Shown here: positions 1 to 10,540 of the stretch, piece after piece | Layout of the letters: every line of letters starts with the position of its first letter | Position numbering within the stretch: the stretch's first letter is position 1 | From: Xiphias gladius | Taxonomy: Eukaryota > Chordata > Actinopteri > Istiophoriformes > Xiphiidae | Length of the DNA: 64,000 bases | Direction: 5' to 3' | NCBI RefSeq assembly: GCF_016859285.1 | Contig: NC_053402.1 | Location: forward strand, 20,438,556-20,502,555 | The notes under the pieces: model-generated | What the model was told of the DNA's origin: nothing | What the model saw: the letters and a program-made list of their open reading frames with translations, nothing else | Database searches by the model: none | Program-made: the position numbers and the translations under genes

Positions 1-3000
1 ACATCGACCACCTGCTGTCCAACATCGGCAGGACCGCTCTGCTCGGGGAGGCCTCAGGTGAGGACGCTGTTCACTGCTCTCGGCCAGTCACTGCTGGCTC
101 CTACCGAGCTCACCAATAGCATTTCGGGTGGCTACTGTATGATTTGCAACCCAAAATGCATGCTGCTTTCTGTTTACTGGAAGTAGGAAATTCCCCACTA
201 GTGCGTCATAAATACAATCAGTGTGTTCCAGGGAACTGAGGGGAAAACATCCAGTTGTCAGGTCATATTTTTCTTCAAATAAAATAATAATTCTTCAGTT
301 GTTATTGATACACTTGCTCTTATTTAATCTATTTCTTAAAATAGAGTCTCATGAAAAAGACACTTGATTTATGTAAGTAAATTAATCCACTTCCAAAGAC
401 AGAATTTTTTTTTTTTACTTGTTCCCAAGGCTATGAGGCTAGAGAACACCAGTCATTTATAATGGAGCTTGTTAAAAAACGCGTTGAAAGAAATCCTCCC
501 AAGTGCTGACAGTGTTGGGATGAAGTCCGACAAGCGCGTTCCTCGCTTGACTGAAATTCCTCGTTTGGAAATTCGTTCCCGTTTGAAGCCAGAATTCCCT
601 ACTTTCCAACAGAGCTAGAACGCAGCATAAAAAAATGAAGTCTTAGATCCGTTAGCACTCGGAGTGTTTTCTGTGTTTGATAGCGTGCCTATACTTCGCT
701 CCTTTCTGCTGACCTCTTTTTTTTCTTCTCCACGTTGCTCATCTTTCACTTTCTCTGTACGTTTCTGCATTTCCTTTTCTTAGCTGAGCCTGTGGAGCAG
801 CCACTGCGGTAGGATGGGAACTCCCCTGGCAATATGTGTGTGTGTGTGTGTCCGTGTCTGTGTGTGTGTCCGTGTGTGTGTGTGTGTATCACATTGTGAA
901 AGTGAAATAAAGGGTGTGTGTTTGTATGAGAGAGAGAGTGTTAGTGGTGGTGATGGTTTGTGTTTCCATGGTCTCCGTTACCCTCCTGAAAGTCGGTGTC
1001 TCCCTCTCAGTGACAGACCGAGATCTCCGTTAGAACATGTCTCTTCAGTGTCTCCTCAGTCTGACTAATGAATTAACGGATGACTGAATGCTCTCTGCCT
1101 GTTAAAGCTGCTGTAGCTGACACTCGAGCGTAAACCGCGGTATGTCACTGGGAGCCAGCTCCCTCACTGGAGGCCTGTTCCCGCTGTCAAGCGCTCTCCA
1201 CTCATCGTATGAGCATTTGCAGTTGGTCTAGTCCAAACACCAGGATCCTAACCCCACTTCTAGCTCTAAAGGCACTCTAGGTGGCGCCATTTCCAACCTT
1301 AAATTTCAAAGTCCCAATGACATCAGCAGTAAATTTATTTAAATCTTTTTTGTTTGTGTGTGTGTGAAGCTCAAACCTTCACCTTTCCTCCTTGGTCTTT
1401 CTATCACTGTTAAACTAAAGAAAAAAACAAAAAAAACAAGCTTTAGTCTCCAAAAGTGCAGCTAAAGTGAGGCCCAAGCTAACATTAAAACTAGCTCACT
1501 GGTCCTTTTACATAGTCCAAAAAGCCAAATCACAAGTGTGGGCTTTACAGTTTGTACTGAATATGGCAGTCTCTGTCCTCAGACCCTCGATTTGAATAAG
1601 GAAGACGTCTTCCTCCAATGCAAAACCCCTCAGAAGTATGGCAAAGCAAGAGAAGAGCAGGCAACCCAGAAATGAAAGATTTCAACCATACTTCCGCCGC
1701 TTCAGTTTCTCATGGATCCCACAGTCTCAAGATAGGTCACGGAGTTCGATAACTGTTATAGCAAAAACTGGTGGCCAGTGGTTTTACAGAACTGCATCTA
1801 ACAACTATTTTTACTTAACGGGTGATCTGTAGATTATTCATTCAATCAACTGTCTGGTCTAGAAATGTCTGAAAACAGGGGGGAAAAAAATGCCCATCCA
1901 AGTTCACGGAGCTCAAGGGGTCGTCTGTTCCGACTTATTCAATTAGGAATTATATAAAACAGAGAAAAGCAGCAAATCCTCACATCGGAGCAGCTTGAAT
2001 CAGACACCGTTTTGTATTTATGCTTGTTAAACGACTTAAACAATTATTAAAAGCTCTTGATAGACTTTTGCTGATCAACTAATCAAATAATTAATTTATT
2101 GTTTCAGAACTTAGTAGTTACAGGTGTGTTAACAGCTTACTGGCCGATATTTAGTCAAACAAAAAAGCCTTCCCTAGTTGGTCCTCTACTGTACCAAAAT
2201 CTAATTTTACTCTGAAAGGCTGCTCTTCCTCCACGAGTGGAAGTATAACGTCGCTATCACGAGTGAAGCACCTGTGCTAAGCTGCATTTTGGGAAAACTA
2301 ACTGGGTTTGTGATGGATTTTAATGGCGGCGTATCTATGATACGAAGAGGAAAGATGAGAACCGCCATCTGTAGGATCGACAGAGACTGAGCGGGCTTGA
2401 TATTTACCACTGATGTCGTTGGTACACGAGAAACAACTCCACCTAGAGCCCCTTAGGAGACAACCACCCCTCCCATGCCCCTGGGTTTCTCAAACGATTT
2501 TGATGTAGACGGAATGGAGCTTTTCATCCTGCATCGCTGTGTACCTACATTTGTGTTTGCGAGGGACTGTGATTCTTTTCACATTCTTTACTGTCGATTG
2601 TTTCTGCCTTCACACCACTCAACGCTTCCTCTTTCACTGATTGATGTCACCAGTGTTTTCGGTGATATCATCAGTGTGTGCCGTGGTTTCCTAATGCAGT
2701 TTCCCCTCCAAAAGCCGAACCCTGCTTCCCCAATCATTTGATTCTCCTCCACATTCTCCCGGTGTGTAAATCTGTGTCTTAGTGCTGGGGACCGTCAGGG
2801 GCAGAGGGCACAGAGGAAGACGAGTTCCTGAAAATTTCGTTGGGGAATTTGTCTTGTCATTTTTTTTTTTTTTTTTTTTTCTTCGTCTGATCAGGAAGAG
2901 GACACAAAACAGCTGCTGCGCCACTGGCTACGAACAGAAACCTTCCAGTGCACTGACTCTAGCCACAACTGAATCAGTAATGTCACAGCAGGTGTTTTTC

Positions 3001-3115
3001 CCCTTTACAGCTGGTGGAAAACACCTGCTGTGGCATTCAGGATTAAAGTGTGTCTACAGAGGATACAGAGCAGTGCAGCAGCAGTTTTTCTGTGATTTTA
3101 TTGTGAAATTTGTCC

Positions 3116-3151
<36 letters not shown>

Positions 3152-4863
3152 GATCATACCAACTGCCTCTGTGTCCTTCACCATGACTGTTCTGGCCTTT
3201 TGTTCACTTCAGTGTATCTGACCCACTTATGGTTTTTACTTTCTTTTCCGCCAGACTCAACCAACAGTGACTCAGCTAAATCAAAGGTAACATCTGTTTA
3301 CATGGTACATGGTTACTCTGGTTACTCTCCCACATACATAGATACTGTCATAAGATAACACAGAAAACATACAAAGTGTAACATATGACGGTGTCACAGT
3401 AACATCTCTTCCTTTTTCAGGGGTCGTGGGGGTCAAAGAAGGACCTCACAGCCAAGGACTTCCTGACCCTGTCCATCATGTCAGCTGTAACGGGGCGCAA
3501 ACGCAGAAAGCGCCATAACGCCCGCCGCGTGGGCAGCAGCACCGACGACGACTCAGAGCACGAGCCAACCAAAGCCGCACTTATAGGGGCAGAGGAGGAA
3601 GACGAGACAGAGTCGCCCGTAGGAGACACTGCTCCTCGAGCGGAGGGAGAGGAGGATGACGACGAAGAGGAAGAAGAAGAAGAAGAGGAAGATGAGGAAG
3701 TTGTAGAAAGCGGAGTGAAAGAGGAGGTAGAAGAGGAGGTGGCGGCGGTTATTCCCAGTCAGCCGTGTTGTAAAGAGAAGGAGGATGCCGGAGGAAGGCA
3801 GGCAGCGATGTTGCTGCAGGAGGAGGAGGCACGGGCGGAGGCGAAGGGGCCACCGTGGCGGGCGCCAGAGGATGCGCGCTCTATCGTTTCCGGTTACTCC
3901 ACCCTCTCCACGTTAGGGCGCAGCCTGGGGTCAGAGGGGAGGGGGGACGATGCCGATGACGAGCATAGCGAGCTGGTGAGCGAGACAGACAACGAGAGCG
4001 GCTTTGCCTCACGCTCCCTCACCCAGGAGAGACCCGATAAACACCCAACTCCACCTGTGAACTCACAACCGCCAGCAGCCCCGCGCAGCTTCCTCTACAC
4101 ACACTACAAAGCCCCTGCCCTCTCACCCACAAACCTGCTCGCCCCGCCCACACCCCTCACACACACACCAGACTCAGCGGAGAGGAGTGAAGGAGGAGCG
4201 CGCTCCACCACGCCCTCGTCCTCCTCCTTCTCCTCCTCCTCAACCACTCACAGACTGCACTCGCGGCCTTCCTTCAACTCCCACAAACTGATCCAGTGTG
4301 ACACTCTGGCCAGGAAGAAGCTGAGGTCGGAGAAGACCAAGGCTCGCTCCCTGGACCTGTTGGAGCTGTCTGAGACCACAGCTCAGGGCGACGGGGCTGG
4401 CTCTGGGTCGGACGGCACGCCCGGAGTGAGGAGGGAGACCTCCAGAACCAACCCCTCCTCGGGCAGCAGCCAGGAGAGCCTGCGCCTGTCCCGGCCCGAG
4501 CCCGCTCTGCCGCCCTGCGAGGCTGCCTCCTTCACTCCGACCGGCCCGGGTGGCAGGTCTCTGGCCGAGCAGGTTCGCGCTCGCCTGATGGGCTCGGCTG
4601 ACGACCTGCGCAGCGTGGGGCTGCGAAAACCACTGTCGCCTGAGACGCGAAGGAAGAGACGGGCCTGGCGCAGGCACACCGTGGTGGCCTCCCCGACTGA
4701 GACGTCCGACAAGAGACCCCTGCTGACGGTCAATGATTTCCCCCTGTCTCCTATCAATCAAAACCAGGTCAAAACACCAGGGCTGCCTCGGGATGCAGAC
4801 GGACTCGAGCAAGGACCAGCGACACGTCAAGTGTCCACCTCTAGATTCCACCAGTACCTGTGA
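1..4863 (+). CDS. arhgap23: Rho GTPase-activating protein 23, C-terminal part (3 exons, 5' end outside window)
   Basis: Coding exons are 1-57, 3255-3286 (a 32-nt micro-exon) and 3421-4863, ending in TGA. The joined frame reads NIDHLLSNIGRTALLGEAS, then DSTNSDSAKSK, then GSWGSKKDLTAKDF. This is the region after the RhoGAP domain in ARHGAP23, which stimulates GTP hydrolysis by Rho-family GTPases at membranes and junctions. Visible landmarks shared with mammalian ARHGAP23 are STDDDSEHE, RSIVSGYSTLSTL, the CDTLARKKL block, SPETRRKRRAWRRHTVV and a C-terminal SRFHQYL that parallels SRLHQCL. The catalytic RhoGAP, PH and PDZ domains lie upstream of the window. The last exon carries a long Glu/Asp run encoded at about 3637-3735 and Ser-rich and Pro-rich low-complexity stretches, as expected of a disordered tail. 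ARHGAP21 is the alternative paralogue, but the tail motifs fit ARHGAP23 better. Which fish copy (a or b) cannot be told. Confidence 0.92.
835..888. repeat. Imperfect (GT)n microsatellite
   Basis: Alternating TG interrupted by two TCCGTG units, in the arhgap23 intron. Confidence 0.9.
2068..2107 (+). repeat. Possible R1 repeat end fragment
   Basis: CTGATCAACTAATCAAATAA and TTAATTTATTGTTTCAG resemble the last 40 bp of R1. The match is short. Confidence 0.35.
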
Positions 4864-5945
4864 GCCCTGCCAGCTGAACCCAACCTCCACTTCAAGGAAA
4901 AGAGGCTGAAGCTGCTGACTCTGAGGGGGGGTACGGCCGAGCTGCTGACTCCCTGCAGGTCAGTAGACCGGCAGCAGTGTAACCAGGGTTGTGGTTAGTT
5001 GCCAGGTGCAACACAGCGTACCATTGAGCAGCCCCCCACCCCCCCCTTTTCTTTTTGATAAGCTCCAATTGCATGGCAAGGGGCATTCCAGTGTTGCCAA
5101 AGCTTTTGTTTTTTGTTTTTTTTTTTCTCTCTTTTTCCTATATGTGTGCTTTTATAGAAATAATACAGGAACAGGACAGAGACACAAACCGACCTCATCA
5201 CAATCAATGTAAACGCCAAGAATTCTCATTTGAGTAAAATCCGAGCATCCTTCCCACCCTCTCCTCCTCCCATCCTGGCCCACAGACGACAGAAATCGAA
5301 GGGGTTAAATCCCCTCCGCGCGACCGGTGAGGGATGCTGAAATGCAACATATCTCTGGTTCTTGAGAGAGTGGTGCTGCGTAACAAAGTGGAATTCATAA
5401 AATGTCTCCAAATCTACCACGGTGAGCCAGAAGAGACGGACTCTTGCAATTATAAAAAACAAATTAATGGTCAGGTTAAAACCATTTCGAGAGGGATCTC
5501 AACTCATTTTTCATATCAGTCTTTCTAATCTGTTACTCCTCAGACCAGACACTGTAATACTACTCCCATTTATACTCCAAAAAATAGATACATTAGGTTA
5601 CAAACACAAAATACAGTTGTCTCTCTGTACTTGTTAATAATGTTCATGTGTTTTTGCGCAACAATATTTGTGATAATGTCTGAGCGTGCAGGTGTTTGTG
5701 TTGAACAATTTTGTAACATTTGTACAAAGCCTTGTTAAGTTAACCTTGTAAATATAAATATTATGTTATCATATTTGTTTTTACTTTTTTAGTTCTTTTT
5801 TTATGGTTTACAAAATGTGCGTACAAGTGCACAGTCATTTCTTTCAAGATGTTACTTGAAATGTTTCCCTTAATATATTCTTTTTTGTTTTATATTCTCT
5901 CTCAATATATATATTATATATATTTTGTATTAAAGTTAAAAAAAA
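4864..5945 (+). other. arhgap23 3' UTR, probable proximal end
   Basis: AT-rich sequence follows the stop codon, with TGTAAATATAAATA-type words common in vertebrate 3' UTRs. A canonical variant poly(A) signal ATTAAA lies at 5929-5934, just before an A-rich run at 5938-5947. A second full AATAAA signal lies at 7518-7523 followed by an A run, so a longer 3' UTR reaching about 7.54 kb is possible. Transcript ends are inferred only from these signals. Confidence 0.5.
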
Positions 5946-8777
5946 AAGTACTTTTATTGTGATTTCACCTCTTGGGTGTACCTGTTCAAAGGAAACGAGA
6001 TAAACATGACTAACCCTGTTCCTTATTTCCTCGTAGATGGCCTTTCTCTCTGATTCTCAGCACTGTGCAGGAAACCTTTCTCCCATGAGATACAGGCTTA
6101 TAAATAAGTTTATCTGGTGACTATACACTCGGCAATGTTGCATCAACAAGTAGCAAGATTAAAAAAAACATAATCTGGTTATTATTATTACATTATATTG
6201 GACAGTTTGCAGGCAGCTCAGCGCCACACTGTGATGGCTGACGTCGTCATTTGTTTTGTTATTCATGTCTGGGTTTATTGAGCATTGCCTTCACAGTGTT
6301 GCTTATGTTCACTGAGCTCAAGACAAAGCGTATCCCTTCTTGTAATGAAAGACCGAGGAGAAGCCTGACGGTGTTTAACAGACTGTTAAAATATGGCGAC
6401 ATTTTCACTTCGAGCGGTTAGGTGTTTTCACAGCCCCTGCGAGGGTTCATCTGTCTGCACGCTTATAACCTTGAGGTCACATGACAAGGAGTGTTCCCAT
6501 AAGGTCAGGCGCTAATGAATCCTCCCTGACAGGGGAAATGGTACATTATAGGAAATTAATACAGAATTCCCGCTAAAAGTCTATTGTTTTTATCTCCCGT
6601 TTTGACCGTGGAGCCAACTCGCCATCAGAAAATAACACAAAACAGGAGGTGGCCACTTCCAAAGTTCATGAGAGACTCACTTGTTTTCATCTGACCAAAA
6701 AAAACAAACAAAAAAACCCAGTGAAAAATAATTATGATAATAATAATAAAGATAGGTCATGGTCTTGTCTTACCTCAAGATTTTTTCTACAAGTGCCTGA
6801 TTTCTGGAATGTGTTTTTTGTTCTGCAGTGCCACGCTCGGTTCTTATCTTTCCGTTTCCTTTTGTTGTTTCTGGGTCTCCTCCCTCCTCTCCTGTGGTTG
6901 ATGGTATAACTTAAGGCACTGACCCAAAGATGTGTACATTAAATACAAGCGGTCAAACTGAGAGGCTGTAAAATAGAATAAAAATAAAATAAAATAAATA
7001 GAAAGCACACTTCAAGCCAAGGACGCATCTATGCACTCTCTTTGCCTTTAACATAGGCGTTAACAGCTACTACTGATGCTGCTAAGAGGGAAGAGGCATA
7101 GTATTCTCTCAGCTGCTTTTTTCCCCCCCTCCTCCACAAACTGAGGCCGTCTCTCTCTCTTTGCCTAGTGATCCGCAGTGTGTGAATATGGTACACCTCT
7201 CAAGCCCTACCCTAAAACTGGTTTAGGTCATGCGAGACAACATCCCATTTCCTAAAAATGAACTAACAGCCCATGACTTCATCAGAATGAAAACTCAACA
7301 GTTGGTGTGTGTCGTCTGAAATGTGATTTACCTGATGTCTCATTGTTGTATTTTAAAATCTTTTGTACATACTATCTTAATATGTAACATACTGTATTGT
7401 GTACATTTGGAATTGCTTTTGAGTATAACTAATATGAAAATGACTGGACTTAAAGGTTGTCCGCCTGAAACCATTTCCCTCATGGCTGTGTGCTTTAAAG
7501 CAAGGTTATATGATGTAAATAAACAGAACTATGTTTAAAAAAAAATAATTCTTCACATGCGTGTTTTTGAGATTGTGGGGTTTTTTGCAACACACACACT
7601 TTTGAAGGGAGGATGAGGCTCATGTTTTGCAGTGCAGGCAACTTTAAATAAAAAGGAGCTGAATGATGCCCTCTAGAGGCTGCAGATGAATGCGATCTCT
7701 CCAGGCCCTCTGGCACGGACCCCTACGCACACGAAGGAAACTTCATCTGAACAACTGAGGCTCTACCTTTTAACTACTCGATTAGTTTAATACTAAAGCA
7801 TTCTGTGAAAATTAGCTGTAACGCTGGGAACCTACTGAAACTATGGTCTTTCTGCCTAAATACAGAGCTTTGGTAAACACCATTTGCAGCAGATTCTTCA
7901 GCTTTTGACATGATCAACACTTCTCTTATGAACAAAATTTATTTCAAAAGCAGGGGAATAAACCCATTTTTCATTTCTCCTTGCACAATATCCTTCACAG
8001 ATTTAATTCAGAGTGGGTTAACCTTCACAAAGACCATCTCCATCATATAATCCCCCCCCCCCCCCCTTCCGGCTACAATCTGTATTCCTCCTATCCAGAG
8101 CCCACTGATGTTTTCTCTCTGGCCCATTTCAGGATCCTCACAAGAAAAGCTTTGTGACTATTTGCATGCTGACAGAAGCCACGTACAGTAGCTTCACACT
8201 GCAGCTCTTGAGAACCGCTTCCTGTGTTTTAGAGCAGGCTTTATGAACACATGACAGATGTAAGCAGAATTTCAAAATTTTATTTGAATTTATGTTAACA
8301 CACAACTGTTAAAATGTTCACTCTGGAATTTACTTCTGCAAAACAGTCTTTGCAAGCTGGCCCAATTCGTTGTAAATTTTTTTTTTGGGGGGGATGCAAC
8401 ATACAATGTTTGTTTTTAAATTCAAAAATTAAACAGTTTATGTAGATGGATACCTACGAAGTTGACCAGGGAAACAAAATATTCTCGTGTTGTCAAATAC
8501 ATTCTCTTTATAAAAAGAATCTTATTTTTGAAATATTTACATTTCTTCTTGAAAAAAGAAAAAAAAAACTGAACAGGACACCCTTACAGTCCAGATAGAA
8601 AAGAAACGTCAAGTATTGCATTGCAATTCAAGGACTTCATCGTCCAGATGACAAACTGATTACAGAAAACTGATGACAAATTTTTTTTTTGTTTGTTTGG
8701 TTTTTTTTTTAACTGCAGTAGTCCCGTGTTTTTTTTACCTCTTTCAAAGGGGGTTTTCGCTACTTGACTAGTGTCCT
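5946..8777. other. Convergent intergenic region between arhgap23 and hexim1
   Basis: No coding exon was recognised. The stretch probably holds a distal arhgap23 3' UTR (AATAAA at 7518-7523) on the plus strand and the hexim1 3' UTR on the minus strand, where TTTATT at about 8279-8284 is a candidate reversed poly(A) signal. A C homopolymer lies at 8052-8066. The two genes are transcribed towards each other here. Confidence 0.55.
8052..8066. repeat. C homopolymer (15 nt)
   Basis: Uninterrupted run of 15 C between hexim1 and arhgap23. Confidence 0.9.
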
Positions 8778-9899
8778 CTAGTTGGTAGCGACCTGGGCCC
8801 TGTCCTTGTTGGGCTGGTTCTGCAGAAGGAGCTCTGTATTTTGGGCCCTCAGTCTCTCCAGTTCCCTCTCCAGCTCTCTGAGCCGGACCAGGGAGCTCTC
8901 CACGGTCAGACCCCCGGGCTCCACGGCGCTCCTCAGCCGGTTGTTCTCCTCCTCCAGCCGGGACATGCACTTCTCCAGCTCCAGGTACTCCTGCACCAGC
9001 TCCTGCTTGGTCATATTCTGCAGGCTCTCGACGTGGTACATCTCGTAGGTCTCGGAAAAGTCTCTCTGGAGAAACTCCCCACCTGCGTTCCCGGGCCTCC
9101 CGATACCGTCGCTGCCTCCGCCGCTGCCATCATCATCGTCCTCCTCGTCGTTATCGAAGAGTTCCTCCTCGCTGCCCGTGTCCTCCATGCGGCCACCGAC
9201 CCCCGAGGGCCGCCTGACCCCTGTCTCGGTGTTGAGGTCGGGCTCCTCCCGGTCATGCTCGTCCATCAGGAACTGTGTGGTGTTATAGGGGGCAACTGGG
9301 AGCCCTTTGGCGAACATCTCCTCTCTCAACCGGGAAGCCCTGGCCGTCTCTTTCTCCTCCAGGGCTTTCTTTTCCTCCCAGGAAAGTTTGTAATAAGGCT
9401 TCCAGTTGCGCTTCTTCTTGGAGTTCCTGCGCCTGTGTCTCTTCTTGCCCAGACGCGCGTCTAAGCCAGTGTCGGAGTCGACGGTCAAACTCTCCTCTTG
9501 CACCTGGCTCAAAGTCTCCTGCAGCGGTCTGTCTTCGCCGTTTTTCCCCTGCGAGCTGAGGCTACCGTCGCCCGCTGCATGAACGCCGTGCTTCTGGTAC
9601 GGCTGAGCGGCAATCGGGCACTTTGGGAGCTCGTTTCCGGCTGCTAAGGCAGGGAACACCTCCCTCTGACCGCCTTTCATTTGCCATAACTTGTCTGTGT
9701 TGATATCCCCACAGTTCTCCGCCCGCTGCTGCCGCTGCTGCTGCTGCTGCTGCTTCTGGTCTCTCTGTCGCCCCCTGTCGCCGTTCACCGGTCCACCACG
9801 GTTGATGGCTGGGAGATGCTCCAAAGCGTCTCCGCTGCTCCCACCTGATGGGCTGCCTGAAGTTTTCATGTGATGGGTCTGCTCCGCTGGCTCTGTCAT
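8778..9899 (-). CDS. hexim1: HEXIM1, 7SK snRNA-dependent inhibitor of P-TEFb (single exon, 373 aa)
   Basis: HEXIM proteins bind 7SK snRNA and, as dimers, hold P-TEFb (CDK9-cyclin T) inactive in the nucleus, which restrains RNA polymerase II elongation. The whole reading frame is in one exon, as in the mammalian genes. Visible parts in order are a variable N-terminus with a Gln-rich run (about residues 48-58, coded by CAG repeats), the arginine/lysine-rich RNA-binding and nuclear localisation segment KKRHRRRNSKKKRNWKPYYK (152-171), the invariant P-TEFb-contact motif PYNTTQFLM (204-212), an acidic stretch (243-257) that masks the basic region in the free protein, DFSETYEMYHVESLQNM (280-296), and a leucine-heptad coiled coil (about 297-360) used for dimerisation and cyclin T binding. 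The ATG is the complement of 9897-9899 and the stop is TAG. All key motifs are intact. hexim2 is mammal-specific, so hexim1 is the natural call. Confidence 0.97.
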   Translation of the reverse strand: MTEPAEQTHHMKTSGSPSGGSSGDALEHLPAINRGGPVNGDRGRQRDQKQQQQQQRQQRAENCGDINTDKLWQMKGGQREVFPALAAGNELPKCPIAAQPYQKHGVHAAGDGSLSSQGKNGEDRPLQETLSQVQEESLTVDSDTGLDARLGKKRHRRRNSKKKRNWKPYYKLSWEEKKALEEKETARASRLREEMFAKGLPVAPYNTTQFLMDEHDREEPDLNTETGVRRPSGVGGRMEDTGSEEELFDNDEEDDDDGSGGGSDGIGRPGNAGGEFLQRDFSETYEMYHVESLQNMTKQELVQEYLELEKCMSRLEEENNRLRSAVEPGGLTVESSLVRLRELERELERLRAQNTELLLQNQPNKDRAQVATN

Positions 9900-10234
9900 C
9901 CTGATGATCCGTTCTGACCGCTCCGCTTTAGCGCATGTTTAGATGATGTTCATGCTCTCGAAACTGACCTTCGAAGTTCGTTAAAAGACGTTAAACTTAA
10001 TTTGAACGAAAATATACTTATTCCAGAATGAGCCGAAGTCAGTAAAGAAAGTTTGACTTTTGACGTTCAAAAATAAACTTTCATAAAGTAAAACTAAACT
10101 TCCGAACAGTAAACACTTGTTACTCCTCCAAGGGTTTGTCAGAGCAACTGTCGCTAACTACCATTAACTGTTTCGATGCTGTCAGAGTTGTCGTTCACCC
10201 AGAGACCGCGTTACGCCTTCACAACAGTGTCCAG

Positions 10235-10540
10235 TGTGCTACTCAAGAAGAGGGAGCTCGTGTTTATATAGCAGCTCCGCCTCCAGCCGTGCGCATGCTG
10301 CTGGTTGTAACGCCGGGTGGATTGTGGGACATGTTGTTTTAATTTCAGTGGAGCACTGTCGGCGACGTCCACCACAAACTACGAGGTCCACAAGTCTAAC
10401 ATAACTGACAAGCATTTTAACCAATCAAACGTTAGAATCTTGAGCGAGGTAAAGCCCACCCCTCTCTTTGTTGATTGGACAAGAGGGCAACTTTGCTGTT
10501 GCTAAGCCTAAAGTATTTTCTGATTGGACAGTCCAATTGT
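10235..10540 (-). promoter_or_regulatory. Probable hexim1 promoter (TATA box and CCAAT boxes)
   Basis: On the minus strand TATATAAA occurs at 10270-10263, about 365 bp upstream of the hexim1 ATG, preceded by a GC-rich GGAGGCGGAGC element. This predicts a start near 10235 and a 5' UTR of about 335 nt. Further upstream are four CCAAT-type boxes: 10421-10425 and 10533-10537 on the plus strand, 10474-10478 and 10523-10527 as ATTGG. Placement is inference from motifs only. Confidence 0.5.

Larger units (their letters stand above)
58..3254 (+). other. arhgap23 intron, non-coding
   Basis: The donor is GTGAGG at 58 and the acceptor CCAG ends at 3254. The intron holds a GT microsatellite (about 835-888), a 21-nt T run (2860-2880), a 27-nt A run (3120-3146) and a possible fragment of an interspersed repeat near 2068-2107. 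I see no conserved coding segment. Open frames in this stretch are short and low in complexity. Confidence 0.8.

Noticed and set aside
4240-4890. 216- and 124-codon minus-strand frames over the arhgap23 last exon
   Set aside because: Shadows of a GC-rich coding exon; the plus-strand frame has clear ARHGAP23 motifs.
8841-9464. 207-codon plus-strand open frame
   Set aside because: It lies antisense within hexim1, is low in complexity (Leu/Val/Gln-rich), and is explained by the codon composition of hexim1.
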